Positions 37,813 through 50,400 of a stretch of 64,000 nt of DNA are shown in pieces (position 1 is the stretch's first letter; the number at the start of each line of letters is the position of its first letter). The notes beneath the pieces were generated by a model. That model searched no databases and had not been told where the DNA came from. It saw only the letters and a list, made by a program, of their open reading frames with translations. Made by a program: the position numbers and the translations under genes. Source of the DNA: Asterochloris sp. CNOR1 (lineage: Eukaryota > Chlorophyta > Trebouxiophyceae > Trebouxiales > Trebouxiaceae); contig OZ017765.1 in NCBI GenBank assembly GCA_963969365.1, positions 53,501 to 117,500 of the forward strand. Reading direction: 5' to 3'.

Positions 37813-40800
37813 ATGAAACTCAAACAAACTCAGTTTAGTGGGATACAAATAGGGGTAGCATCACCAACACAAATAAAACGTTGGGCAGAGCAGTATTTGC
37901 CTAATAATTACATTATAGGAGAGATTAGAAACCATCAAACACTAAGTTACAAGACACTGGAACCAGTGCCAGGTGGTCTTTTCTGTCAACGTATCTTTGG
38001 TCCAATAAGGAGTTTTAAATGTTCTTGTAGAAACCCAAAAAGTCAGACAGATCCTTTAAAAAAGTTCTGCCCTCAATGCCTTACAAAATTTACTTACTGT
38101 AACGTTCGGAGACACCGTCTTGGGTATATAGGGCTAGCTTTTCCTGTGGTTCACCTTTGGTACTTAAGAGGTCGAATAAATTACATTTCGATCTTGTTAG
38201 AGCGAGAGGGTCGTCGAAAATCTAAAAAAAAAGTAAAAGATATTACTTATTGCGCAACAACATCAAGTTTTTTTGAACCTGAATGTGGATTACTACTTGG
38301 CCCTCTTAAACCTTTTTTCCACCTTTTACCCTTCCCGAGAATGATGATACATCGTGAACAACCGAGGAAATGGAACGAGGAAATAGTGGATCGTTGGGAC
38401 TTTTCTTGTTTTCCTAAATTTTGTACAAACCCCCCTAATTCAACTGATCGTTTACTTGAGCAATATCAAAAAGTTATCACCTTACCGAACTCTACTACCC
38501 GTACGACTACTTTTTTGAGTCACCAAAGGCATCTTTCTTTAGAACAAGCACATCTATTATTACCTTTGACCGCGAATCCTACAGCACCGATTAATCCTAC
38601 CCCAAACGATCAAAAGCCGATCAATTTGACCAATCAAGAAAATGATTGGCATCTTCCGTGTCTACTGCCTTCCATACCAAAGCAATCGGCGGACAATTTG
38701 TTTCCTACGGACAGTTACATGGCCAGGTACTTGCTTCGCACAGGTTCAAACAAAACACCTTTAATGCAGGCTGCTTTGAGGTCCAACATAGAAGTGAAAA
38801 AGGTTGAGCTGCCAACCAAAAGTGTAGTAAATTTAAACAAAGTGGAAACACCTTTGCGATACCAATACTCTACTTTACCAGGTATCTGCACCCATCATAG
38901 ACCGGTTGCTTCTTTGTGGAGCCAAATACCTCTTGCCTTACCACCACGTGCTTTGCTGGTAAACAACGGTAATGTGCGAATTTGTGGTACCGAAATCTTT
39001 TCCGACAAGCAGGTCGAATGGTATTTGTATACCACACAATACAGGTGCCCTTTGTCAACTCTACAGATTTTGCTCAACACCAAGTCTTTACGTTTGCGTG
39101 ATTCTCAAAAACGCGAAATCACGCCAGCCACCCGAAAAAAGCGAATATTACTCTTGAATCGTTCAAACAAGCACCATAACTTGTTTTCCACCAACAACAA
39201 GGTACAAGACACGTTGGTGCGTAGCAAAAGGTGGAATTGGAGCGCACCATCACCTCTCCCTTTGGAGTACAGACTTGGTAAACATGTGTTGAACCCATTA
39301 AGTGCCACCAACCAAGGTAAAGTATTTCCATTCACGTTTAATGATCTGTGCCAAACACTTGGCAAAGCACGTCGCGAGGATCAGCCATTCGATTGCCGCG
39401 CACGCAAATCTCAAGCCACCTTTGGTAAAGCTATTTACCAATCACGTTTTCATACGGAGAACACATACTGTGAAATTGGTCTTGCTTTAGTTAAAGAAGA
39501 GCTATTGTTTATAAAGTATTTGGGCAGGTGGAAAAAACAAATCCGGTGCATTGGTCGATTTTCTGTTTTACCAACAGTTCGAAAACAGTATAGAAGAAAA
39601 GTTAGAAAAAAGCGTTTGCAAGCACGTATCGCCCAAGGTGTTTTGACAGTCGAACCATTTGCAACAATCATTCGGAACAAGCAATTGGAGCAAGCAAACA
39701 ACCGGTTTACTTCGGTAGATGCGATAGGCTTTTACAAGAAAACAAAGGTTAAAGGTTTGTCTCCCAACTCTACTTACAAGTGTAGGTGGGGGTCGAGCGA
39801 AGCACCTTTGTCTTCACCACCACCTAAACCTTGGAGAGTTGTCCCAGCTAACGTGGGTTTAGTTGGTACCAACCGACAAGTAATAGAAGGTTTTTCGATC
39901 CTAAAAGCTCGAATGGATAGTTTAAAAGTTCGAGCGATTTGTCGTATAATAACCTCGATTTTACTTTATAAAACACAAAAAAGGTTTGGGTTTATTACTT
40001 TTAGTCAAGCAGGGGACAAGATACATGAACGGTTGGAATTTAGTCGTAAAAGTGGCCTCGATCAATTTGTTGAAACAATTGGTTGGCTTGGAAACGAGCA
40101 ACATGCGTCAAAACCTGGAAAAGCTGACTTGTACCAAGTAGCGAACTACTTGTCGACTTGCTTTGGAAACTGGTTGACAACAAATCAATCGTCTTCCTAC
40201 AAACGTGCTGTTTCACGACCGCAAATAAGATGGCAACCGCTCAAGGTGCGGTATAAAAAAACTTTGTTTGCATATAACCGCCTTAGAAACAAAAAGAAAA
40301 AGGAAATTCCTCTTGCTGCTATCCAGGCCATGTATGGCCTAAGATTGTGTGATGCTCCGAAAAAGGAAAAGGAAACAAAAAAAGATCGAGTTAAGAGATT
40401 CTTAGGTTGGCTGAAATTACAACCAAACAAATACGAAAAGTACTCTTGCCACAGTTTTAAAAACCCAAGATTTCACCTATTTATTAATTTCCCTTCTGAC
40501 AAACATTCCATTTACAGCACATCGACGAAATGGTCTCGGTGTAACGAGCCACGTCTTGCTTTTTCCCAAGTTGAATCGCTTGACTCGCGACCACAGGTAG
40601 ACCTTCGGTTAGACCCTCGGTTAGACCCTCGGTTAGAACAAGAAACAGTCTTTAAAACCACTTGCTTTGCACGTACACACACACGTGTACCTTACAAAAG
40701 CAGTTCACTTTCTAGAAAATGGTTAGCCACGTCTTTTATCGCAGGTTTAGCGCGTAGTAAGCGTAACTTGCAAAAAGTATCTTTCAAATGGTGGGCCTCT

Positions 40801-43476
40801 CAAAAATTAAATGAGAGTCAAAAACAAATACCCACTTTGTACCAACCTCAACCCGGAGTGTTACTTGATCCTGTGAAATACCCTATGAAAGATCCCAAAG
40901 TATCCGTAAACTGGATAAAAGGTTTCACCAAAGCTCGTGTGAAGCAAAAAAAAGGTGGCGTTCTCCAACAATCTTCACCCTCTCCTGAAATGCGTGCAGA
41001 TATACAACGTAAATGGGCAGGTCTTGCTTCCATCGATCAATTGTGGTATAAGCAGTTTCTATCTTTGGTGCAAAGCAACACGTTGAATGAAGCATCTCTT
41101 CTAGAAGCGAAATACAACCTTCGGTTAGCAATGGAACAAGCAAACAAAGAAACCCTATCACCTGTATCTTTTACACCTGTAAAGTTTGTGTCAAGCAAAA
41201 GAGGTTTGTTTAAAACAAGAGCTGGTTACCCTACAACCAAGCAATTCGAAAAAATACCTTGTCTAGTCCTAGAAAAGCCCCAATACAGGTCCCATTTGTT
41301 ATTAGCTGGTCCTTTGTTTCAACAGGTTTTGTTTTGCGCGGCAAAAGTAGATAAAGAAAGTTCGGCTTTACCTGATACGAGTTTGGTTTCTTCGTGGAGC
41401 GAAGCAGTTGGTACGTTAAAATCATCTGACTTCTACCAACTAACCACTCAATTTGCATGCCGTTCCTACACTCAAACACACACGCGAATCACAATTACAT
41501 TGGGGGAATTTACTGTTAAAGATGCCAACTTTCCCAGACAAAAGTACGTGGTATTTAAACCTACTTCCAAACACAAGTACATGACAGGCAGGCCTAGAGT
41601 GCTTAGGTTTGGAACTAAAGGTATCAATTCTCGTAGACAACTCTTCCGGACGACAAACAGGTTTACCGCACAGAACCCAGTCATATTGTCACCTCTACGT
41701 GAGACTCAAATGACTGGCGGTGTAGCCATTAAAAAAGAACTTAACAGCCTCAACTTGAAACAAATATATAAAAACTTTAAGGTTGAGCAACTTTCTAAAC
41801 TAAATTTTCAGATTGCCAATGTAGAAAACAGAGACTGGCTTCCACGAAAAAGACGAAGAAGACTTAAAAGATTAAATGAGCGTCGGTTGAGGATTGTTCG
41901 TCGTTTAACGGTAATAAAAGATTTGTGCCGAAACAAGATTAAACCTGAGTGGATCACGTTGTCCCACTTGCCAGTTCTTCCACCTGCTTTACGGCCTATA
42001 ATTGAATTAGATGACGGCCAACTTGCAGTTTCTGACCTCAACACCTTTTATCAAAAGGTGTTTCTTAGAAATCAAAGATGTTTAGAAGACGAGAGTGAAG
42101 GAAAATGTAAAACTTACTACCAACGCTTGTTACAAGAGTCGGTAGATGCTTTAATTGAAAACGGAAAAGGAAATCGCCCTGTGTCAACACCAAAAGGCAG
42201 GCCTCTTAAATCATTTTCAGACATATTAAAAGGCAAAAAAGGTCGGTTTAGGCAAAATCTGCTTGGTAAACGGGTTGACTATTCCGGACGTTCGGTAATT
42301 GTAGTAGGACCCACTTTAAAACTTCACGAGTGTGGATTACCACTTGAAATGGCTCTCGTACTGTTTCAACCGTTTTTAATACGCCAGTTAATTGTAACTC
42401 GAGTTGTTTTTACAATTGTAAAAGCCAAGAGATTGTTGCAAAAGTTTAGTCAAAGTTTTTCAAAAACAAGTAACAAGTTTTCTCTTGTGGAATCCACTTT
42501 TAATTCTGCACAACTTGAAAACTTCTCTACAAGCAGCTTTTCCTTGGCTAGTCAATTAAAAATCTTGGAGATACTACAACAAGTTATGCGAAACCACCCT
42601 ATTTTGTTGAACAGAGCTCCTACCTTGCACCGTTTAGGGGTACAAGCATTTCAACCCAAATTGGTTGATGGCAAAGCTATACTTTTGCACCCTTTAGTTT
42701 GTCCTGCTTTTAATGCTGATTTTGATGGTGATCAGATGGCTGTTCATCTTCCTTTGTCGTTAAAGGGAAGAGCAGAAGCTTGGAAGATAATGTGGTCAAG
42801 AAACAACTTGTTGTCGCCTGCAACAGGACAACCTATTCTTGTTCCAAGTCAGGACATGGTTTTAGGTTGTTACTATTTAACAGCTTTAAAAAACAAATCG
42901 TTAGATTATCAAAAAACTAACTTTCGATTACCACAAAGCAAGACCGGATCCAAATCAAAACATCGTGCCAAGCAAGTGCTGTCAAAGAACACGTGTAAGG
43001 CATATCAACCACAAGCTTTGCCCGCGAAACAACGGTTATCGGATACCAATTCATTAGACGTTACTAAACAGCTCAGTCAACCAAAACTCAACTTGGCTTT
43101 ACAAGTAAAAACAGGTACTAAGGAGCCATATTTGGCCTTTTATGATTTTTGTTTCACCGGCTTCAATGATGTGTCAAAAGCTTATTATCAAAACAAACTA
43201 CAACTCCACACCCCCGTTTGGGTTAGAGTTTCTGAAAGTGCCAACCATGAGTCTGAAAAGGGTTTAGAAGAACCTCTAGAGGTAAGAATCTCTTTGTTTG
43301 GTAACTATGATTTGTTGTTTCCAACATACCAATGTAGTTATAACAAAACAAAACAGATTTCGAGTCTATATATACGAACTACTCCCGGTCGAATTATATT
43401 AAACAATGTAATATCTGCAATTTCGAGTACCAAACCAACTAGTTTTTCTAAATTTGACGAGCCTCACCCTAACTAA
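37813..43476 (+). CDS. rpoC1: plastid RNA polymerase beta' subunit (N-terminal half), greatly enlarged
   Basis: The 1887-codon frame is about two to three times the usual plastid RpoC1. The N-terminal zinc ribbon is intact (Cys70, Cys72, Cys86, Cys89). The catalytic core lies near the C-terminus: LLGKRVDYSGRSVIVVGP (about 1484-1501), LLNRAPTLHRLGVQAFQP, and the Mg-binding NADFDGDQMAVHLPLS with aspartates at 1636-1640. The frame ends shortly after TTPGRIILNNVI, as in RpoC1. Between about residues 140 and 1360 most sequence has no family counterpart and is partly repeat-derived, including an in-frame 12-bp tandem at 40605-40639 (RLDP repeats). TGGAGGT at 37802-37808 is a good ribosome-binding site. 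No introns or split-gene stops are present, unlike the fragmented rpoC1 of Chlamydomonas. Confidence 0.96.
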   Translation: MKLKQTQFSGIQIGVASPTQIKRWAEQYLPNNYIIGEIRNHQTLSYKTLEPVPGGLFCQRIFGPIRSFKCSCRNPKSQTDPLKKFCPQCLTKFTYCNVRRHRLGYIGLAFPVVHLWYLRGRINYISILLEREGRRKSKKKVKDITYCATTSSFFEPECGLLLGPLKPFFHLLPFPRMMIHREQPRKWNEEIVDRWDFSCFPKFCTNPPNSTDRLLEQYQKVITLPNSTTRTTTFLSHQRHLSLEQAHLLLPLTANPTAPINPTPNDQKPINLTNQENDWHLPCLLPSIPKQSADNLFPTDSYMARYLLRTGSNKTPLMQAALRSNIEVKKVELPTKSVVNLNKVETPLRYQYSTLPGICTHHRPVASLWSQIPLALPPRALLVNNGNVRICGTEIFSDKQVEWYLYTTQYRCPLSTLQILLNTKSLRLRDSQKREITPATRKKRILLLNRSNKHHNLFSTNNKVQDTLVRSKRWNWSAPSPLPLEYRLGKHVLNPLSATNQGKVFPFTFNDLCQTLGKARREDQPFDCRARKSQATFGKAIYQSRFHTENTYCEIGLALVKEELLFIKYLGRWKKQIRCIGRFSVLPTVRKQYRRKVRKKRLQARIAQGVLTVEPFATIIRNKQLEQANNRFTSVDAIGFYKKTKVKGLSPNSTYKCRWGSSEAPLSSPPPKPWRVVPANVGLVGTNRQVIEGFSILKARMDSLKVRAICRIITSILLYKTQKRFGFITFSQAGDKIHERLEFSRKSGLDQFVETIGWLGNEQHASKPGKADLYQVANYLSTCFGNWLTTNQSSSYKRAVSRPQIRWQPLKVRYKKTLFAYNRLRNKKKKEIPLAAIQAMYGLRLCDAPKKEKETKKDRVKRFLGWLKLQPNKYEKYSCHSFKNPRFHLFINFPSDKHSIYSTSTKWSRCNEPRLAFSQVESLDSRPQVDLRLDPRLDPRLEQETVFKTTCFARTHTRVPYKSSSLSRKWLATSFIAGLARSKRNLQKVSFKWWASQKLNESQKQIPTLYQPQPGVLLDPVKYPMKDPKVSVNWIKGFTKARVKQKKGGVLQQSSPSPEMRADIQRKWAGLASIDQLWYKQFLSLVQSNTLNEASLLEAKYNLRLAMEQANKETLSPVSFTPVKFVSSKRGLFKTRAGYPTTKQFEKIPCLVLEKPQYRSHLLLAGPLFQQVLFCAAKVDKESSALPDTSLVSSWSEAVGTLKSSDFYQLTTQFACRSYTQTHTRITITLGEFTVKDANFPRQKYVVFKPTSKHKYMTGRPRVLRFGTKGINSRRQLFRTTNRFTAQNPVILSPLRETQMTGGVAIKKELNSLNLKQIYKNFKVEQLSKLNFQIANVENRDWLPRKRRRRLKRLNERRLRIVRRLTVIKDLCRNKIKPEWITLSHLPVLPPALRPIIELDDGQLAVSDLNTFYQKVFLRNQRCLEDESEGKCKTYYQRLLQESVDALIENGKGNRPVSTPKGRPLKSFSDILKGKKGRFRQNLLGKRVDYSGRSVIVVGPTLKLHECGLPLEMALVLFQPFLIRQLIVTRVVFTIVKAKRLLQKFSQSFSKTSNKFSLVESTFNSAQLENFSTSSFSLASQLKILEILQQVMRNHPILLNRAPTLHRLGVQAFQPKLVDGKAILLHPLVCPAFNADFDGDQMAVHLPLSLKGRAEAWKIMWSRNNLLSPATGQPILVPSQDMVLGCYYLTALKNKSLDYQKTNFRLPQSKTGSKSKHRAKQVLSKNTCKAYQPQALPAKQRLSDTNSLDVTKQLSQPKLNLALQVKTGTKEPYLAFYDFCFTGFNDVSKAYYQNKLQLHTPVWVRVSESANHESEKGLEEPLEVRISLFGNYDLLFPTYQCSYNKTKQISSLYIRTTPGRIILNNVISAISSTKPTSFSKFDEPHPN
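40605..40639 (+). repeat. 12-bp in-frame tandem repeat in rpoC1
   Basis: About three copies of tcggttagaccc encode RLDP-RLDP-RLEQ near residue 932. The unit length is a multiple of three, so the frame survives amplification. Confidence 0.9.
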
Positions 43477-44427
43477 ACTTTCTATACGTGTGGTCCGATT
43501 ACGTGCCAAGCAGGTGTTGCCTTTGGCTACAAGTAGTGTGGTAAAAAATTGATTGTTTTGTGCCAAGTAAACAGGAACGTTCCTTGTAAAGGTGTATTTT
43601 GCTTGTAATGTTTCGCCCGTCACGCTTGTTCCCACTTGGTACAAAGCAAAGCACTTGTCACTTATATAGTAGTGGTTGGAATCACTACGTGGTCAGCTTT
43701 ACGTGGTGCAATCAAAGGTAATTCTCACCTTTGGTCTAGGAGTTACGTCCTATCTTCGATCAAGGAATGGTTACACGTTTCACGTGTAAAAAACTGTTTT
43801 GCGGACCTTGTTATGCCGTGCTTGTTTCCCATGCAACTCCAGCAGATCCATTTTGAGGTAGAACCAACGGTTAGGCGCCTAGTCTAACCCTTCGTTTGGT
43901 TGTAACTTCGTAATTTGTAGTCTGCAATTAACGCCTACCATCTTTCTTGGGTTATATGCAAAGCAGTTTGTTTAGCGAATTTCGCTTTGGCTAATTTGCC
44001 TTTACAAGCCAAGCACGTCGACCCTTTACGGACAATTTTGATCTACAAATTGCTTTGCATGCAACACTTGCTTTGCACAAGAAAACCAAAATGTGTCTCT
44101 GTTTGTAGTCTTCCTTCGGACGGAGCAAGTGTAAAACATTTGAACACAATTATTGATACTTAATGCTTTTTTTTAGCGCAAAGCATCTATTAAAGCAAGT
44201 AAGTAGATACTTACCCTGTAAGGGGGTAACCTAAAAGATAGCTAGTTACGATATTGAACTGGTTACCACAATATTGTGATTTGAGTTACTCACTCTAAAA
44301 AGTCGCAAACAAACTCTAACAACAGTTGTAGCCGACGGCAACAAGCCACCTATACATTTATCAAAGTTGCCAAAGCCGAGCAGTCCCTTGAATGAAAAAT
44401 TTCTCATCTAATTTAACACTTAAATAA
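43477..44427. other. rpoC1-rpoC2 spacer
   Basis: 951 bp containing a family A copy (43514-43533), a family B partial (43741-43775) and, near the rpoC2 start, small palindromes such as ttaccctgtaagggggtaa (about 44211-44229) and acaatattgt. No gene is seen. Confidence 0.6.
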
Positions 44428-47400
44428 ATGTCAAACTCGATCATGACCGGAAAACCTAAAAACTTAACGCTTTCTTCTATAGGTATTGTTTTGCATAGGG
44501 TTGTTTGGCCTACTACTAAACACGTCGAACTCTACCAACCAGTTGTGCAAGGTGGAAGCGTGCTTAACCGCCTCTACTTGGGGCCGCAAAGCAGTCAATC
44601 AGCAAAGCAACTATGTTGCAAAGCAATTGGTAATGAAACAAGCAGTACGCGAATTGATGGGCCACGAACCGTTCGGAACAATCGGTTGGTCGGTACGCAA
44701 ACAGTCCAAAGTCACAAAGAATCATTGATATGCTCGTGGAAGTCGATACCAACAAGGCAGATGCGAGTTGTGTGGTGTCAAGCAATAAAAAGCCAATCAG
44801 TAAGAAGCGAATGGATTGGTCAAAAGAAAACCTTGAAAAGTACCCCTTTAAAGACAAGCCAAGTTAGTACCTTTTACCTTTTTTGGTTTTCATCTTGGCA
44901 CGTAAAACACGTAGTTGTGCGTAGCAAGACAAAGTGGTTTCGTCCATCTTTCGCGAACGTTTGTTTCTTAACCTGCTGCGCTTTACCTACTTGCTTTGCA
45001 CCAGAAAGTAATGATTTCTTTTTCAATTATTCTTTTGACAAAAACCGTATCAAAGCCTTACTCTCATGGTCCTTAATGCACTTTGGAGAGAAAGTTGCTT
45101 TGGACATGGTAGAAAAAATAAAACAGATTGGTTTTGAATATGGTACACGTGCGGGAGCTTCTCTAGGTTTAGAAGATTTAAAAATACCATTAAGTAAAAC
45201 CGCTTTAGTAGCTCAAGCTGAGTTAGATGTACAATTCACACAAAATTCTACCTTACAATTCAAAGTTACAGCAATTGAACGGTTTCAACATCTTATTGAT
45301 ACGTGGCATAGAAGTAGTGAGAGTTTAAAAAAAGATGTAGTTCAACACTTCCGTTCAACTGATTTGCTTAATCCTGTTTACATGATGGCTTTTTCGGGGG
45401 CACGTGGAAACATCTCTCAAGTGAGTCAATTAGTGGGTATGCGAGGTTTAATGGCCGACCCACAAGGGCAGATTATCAGTTTCCCTATTCGTAGCAACTT
45501 TCGTGAAGGGCTTACTCTTACAGAATATGTTATTTCTTGTTATGGTGCACGAAAAGGGTTAGTTGATACAGCGTTACGAACAGCTAACGCAGGTTATTTA
45601 ACACGACGCCTTGTAGATGTATCTCATCATGTTATAGTTTCTCAGTTTGACTGTAAAACAAATCGAGGTATTTTCCTTACACCGTTGTTTGAGAACGGTA
45701 AAATTCGTCTACCCCTTGAAGCTAGATTACTAGGTCGTGTCTTAGCACAAAACATTTCGAATTCAGAAAAATCAAAAGGCAAACCAGTATCAAATTTACA
45801 AACCAAGGTCTTGCTTGGCGCAGGCAAGAAGAGAAGGATTCCCAAATGTTTTGGTAAAAGATGGAGAGAAAACCAAGCAAGACCTTGGGTTAAGGTCTGG
45901 CAGCCAAATGCAGAACCCAAAGTAGAGCTTATTGGATCACGAAATCAACAGATTTCACACAATTTAGCTGAAAAGATTGCTGCTTTAAGAGACAAAGTAT
46001 TAGTCCGCTCACCCTTAAGTTGTAATCGGACAACTTCAATTTGTCGGTTGTGTTATGGTTGGAGTTTATCCGAAGGCAAACTTGTTCCTTTTGGTGAAGC
46101 TGTTGGTATTATTGCAGCCCAATCAATAGGTGAGCCTGGAACCCAGTTAACAATGAGAACCTTCCACACAGGAGGGGTTTTTTCTGGTGATGTGGTAGAT
46201 GAGATAAGAGCTCCCCACAAAGGGCTGATTGAGTTTTCAACCCCACTTCAAGGCAAATTGGTGCGAACTTCTCACGGCAAAATAGCTTTTCGAACAAAAA
46301 CAAAAGGTGTGTTGAGAATCAACCAATCGGGTCCGCTTGTTTCACCTACGGTTTTGCTTCGCACAAGCGACGAAGATCAAGGGAAAGGAGTTGCTTCGCA
46401 CAGGTATCAAGATAAACAAGAGAGACAAACCAAACAAACGGTACTACCCCAACCAACAGATGCAACTGAGATTACAATTCCACCGTTAACAGTTTTATTT
46501 GTACGACAGTTCGAAGAGGTAGTTCCAAATCAACTTGTTGCAGAGATTCCTGTTGGAGCAACACAAATTGATGAGAAAGTTAGAGAGTCGTACAAGTTGT
46601 TTTCTGAGTTAGAAGGTAAAGTGCTTTTTGACACTTTAATGATACGTCTTGCACAAAGAGATAACAATAAAAGCACTCAAAAAAGTGTTCATTTGGGCTC
46701 GATTTGGGTTCTCTCGGGGAAAATATACAGAGCATCTTATGAGTGGCAGTTTTTTCCCAAAATCGGTGATTTTGTTGACCAAAGGGCTGTTTTAAACCAA
46801 TTCACCACTACCGTTCTGTGGGAAGGCTTTGTTTCCAAGTTGGCACCAACATCACTTTCTACTGGAGTGTACACTACTACTTTAGGGCGGAAAGCACGTG
46901 GCGGTCTGATGAATTCGACTGATTGGTTAGTATCAGATCAATTCACGGGACAGAATTCGCGAACTAGATTAGTAAAATCACAAAGATTAAATCGGATTGG
47001 TCGATACCAAGGCCAACAAAAAGGTTTGTTAAGGGTTTATTTCTCTACCGGCCGGTGGAATCCTGTTTTCGATGCCTTGCCAGGGAAGATTTCGAGGAAG
47101 AAACGTAATTTATCAACAACAAGTACAAGCAAATGTTTGCCTTCGCAAAACCTTGCCAAGCAAACAACCAAAGGTTTAACGTCTCAAAGCAAACAGCGTT
47201 TACAGACAATGTATCAGCAAGAGCAGATTTACGTTAATCAGCCTTTCTTTTCGATCCCATTAATGGACCTTCAATACAAAAGGGTGGGTTATTTGCTTTC
47301 CCTTTCCAATAGCCGAAAAAGCGGATTTTTTTATTCTAGTTTCGTTTCACAACCACTTGGAATTCAAGGTAACAGCTCTTACCTGGCACAGTTTGTTGAC

Positions 47401-50400
47401 ATCGACACTACCTTAGGTTTCTTACCCTTAGAAACTAACTCGAAAAGTTCGAATTCTTGGTTAATAGGGGAAATTCTATCCTCAACAAACCTACTTACAA
47501 CACACGAACTCTGTCTGCGGTTGTACAACCCAAAGCAAGATTTTTCGGGACAACCTTTACACGTAAAAAAACGTAATAAAGTGAAACAAGTGGTTGTATC
47601 GGTATTACGTACCAAATACAAGGGCCTTTGGAACAAGCAGTTTAAGGTAGCAAACAACAATGGTTATGCTTTTTCGTTTTTAGGCAAGGATCACGAGCGA
47701 AGCATGACAACAAAACAAGACCAATTTCTTGGGGTAAATTCTTTGTGTAAAAACTTTAAAACAGTTCGTGAGATTTCCAAAGCCTTCCGTTTGGGATGGT
47801 TTCCCATTCAATATAAAACAGAAACAGGTACTTTAACATACAATTTAGAACTTTATTCAGGTAAAAACTTTTCTCGAGGTTCACTGTTATGGGTTGTTGA
47901 GGAAGGGTATAGAGTTAAGTACCTTCAAGACTGTAGAAAACATTACACCTCTTCTTGGTTATGGTCTTTGTTGCGTTGTAGAAGGATTTTTCCACGCTTG
48001 TTAATTACAACCTCTTTCAAAAACAAAAAAAGTAAGAGTTTTCGTGTTAATCAAGAAATGGTTTATTCCAACAACAAGCAACTGTTATTGGAACAAAATC
48101 TGCACCTATTCCCAGCAACACAAGGTAAAGGTGGTTCCCATCAACACCCCCCTTCGACCGCAAAACAACACCCTGATGTCTACAAGCAAGCAGGTAACAC
48201 CCCGATCATTAAATCAAAACCTTTTGTTCCTGCAAGAAAAGGAAAGGGTGTGCCAACTAATTCTTACAACCGATCGATCAAATACACTACTGGTTTGTTG
48301 GGTGCCAAATATTTTTACCTAGTGCAAACGGTAAAAATAGCTCTTGTTTCACACAAGGTTGAGTTAAAGCCGACTCGTTCAACGACCTTGGTACGAAGCA
48401 ATACTACTTACAGTGGCGAAAAACCTGCGTCTACGAACTCCTTAGTAAACAAAACAAAACTGAAAGCAAACACTTTAGCAAACACAAATTCACCAGCTAG
48501 AGCAATCAGATGGTACGCAATTGAACAGCAACCAATCGAACAACAACATCTCAAAGGAAAACAAAAGTACCGTGTTAAGCAAGATCAACAACTACTTGAT
48601 CCGTACGTGTCCACTGAAAACAAAGAAGGGAGCGAAACTAAAGCAAGACAATTGGTAAGGTTTGCTTGGCACAAGGCTAATAAACTGCGAGTTTCTAACG
48701 ATTCTCTTGGTCTTGCTTTACCTTCGGTCGCGAAGCAACAGCAACTGAAATGGGTAGAAAAGGGGTTTCTTTTAGGATTACGAACTAATTCACAAGGCAA
48801 TCAAGTATCATTAACCGCCCCTTATAACGGGTGGTTGACTGTTAAAGCACCTCGTCCGGAGGGAAAACCTTTTCTTACGTACTCTGCAGAACCAACCAAA
48901 AACGTCCATCATTTATTGGGTAACCGTTCTCGACTTATGGTTGACTTTCCATACACGTTTTCCTTGGGTAAAGACAAAAACAAAAGTCGACGTTCAGTCT
49001 TTATAAAAAAAACCAAACCCTACCTGTTTCGCCATCTTCATCAACACTTCCAAACAGCAAAAGAGATTGCCAATTTATCGATGGTAAAACAGGTAGCAAA
49101 GCGTGTCGCAAAACATTTGGTTGCTTTACTAACCGAAGGTCTTGCTTTGTACGGGGAGGAGGGTGTGTTACTTGGTATCAAAGACGGTGACGGTTTGAGT
49201 AAAGGTTCGACCTTTGCTTTTCAAAGGTCGAAGACCCATTCTCTACAACAAAGTGTAAGCCAGTCTTACCGAACAAGAATTCAAGTTTCTTCGGCCTTAC
49301 TGATAACCACAGCGCGAGAATTAACTTGCAAATCGCAAAACAGAAAAAGATTGCTTGCTTTAAACCTGTTACAAACAAAAATTACACCAGTTTTTTTTCC
49401 TTCTTTAAACCAAAAAGTTGAGCAAACAACTCAAATCTTTTACGGGCCAAGCAAAACCTTTTTTACGGTAAAAAATCGTCTTTTTTCTAATCGACCGTAC
49501 CAATCATGCGATTTAACACCTACACCAGCTAGTTATAACAGCAGGCATAACCTTGGTTTTTGTTCAGGTTTTGCTTTACATGCCTTTAAACCCTTTTTAT
49601 TGAGTTTTTCACGCCGTCGGGCGCACAGATACAAAACTTTGATAGAAAACCCTTGCTTCTACATTGGCTTAGTTGGTGATGTTTCGCAACCCCTTGTTGC
49701 TTCGCACGTACCGCTTACTATTCGAAAGGGGTGCTTTGTAACAAGTGTTGATGGTACTGGTCAAGTTAACAACTGTTATTCTAAAAAACTTTTATCATCG
49801 GGGGTTGGACAAAACTCGTTTTCCAGTGTGGAAGGAGAAACAAGATTTTGCTCTATCAATTGTGGAACCGTTTTTGATTTCCGAAAAGCAATATTAGAAA
49901 GAAAAGGTTGGGAACTGAACCAAATAAGATCAAGGAACGTAACCTTCGATTACATCGAGCCGCATCCTCACTTTAATTACAGCGCGTCACTTAAAGGAAC
50001 ACTTGCTTCGCACAACGATTGGCGCAAAACAAAAGGCTTGTTTTTCGATTTTTGCAAAGCTATACCTCTCCAAAATAACAGTAATAGTTTGTTTATGGCG
50101 AAAGGTAGTGATACAAATCAGTTTAACCCACACCTTCATGCCACTAATCAATTGAAACAAAAAAATGTTTTGGTGCAAAACATCACGCCTAGTGAACATT
50201 TTGAAACAGAGGCAAGTAAATTCCGCCGAAAAGAAAGTCTACTCTTATTGGGTGTTACGCGTCAAACAAAACACCAAATGGTTGGTTTGTCACCTACTCC
50301 TTGCATCTTGGAAAGGAAAGGGCTGCCGTTTGAGTCTTGTTGGCACTTAAAAGCCACACAGCTTGAAATTAAACCCGGTTTGTTCTTTTTCCCACAGACA

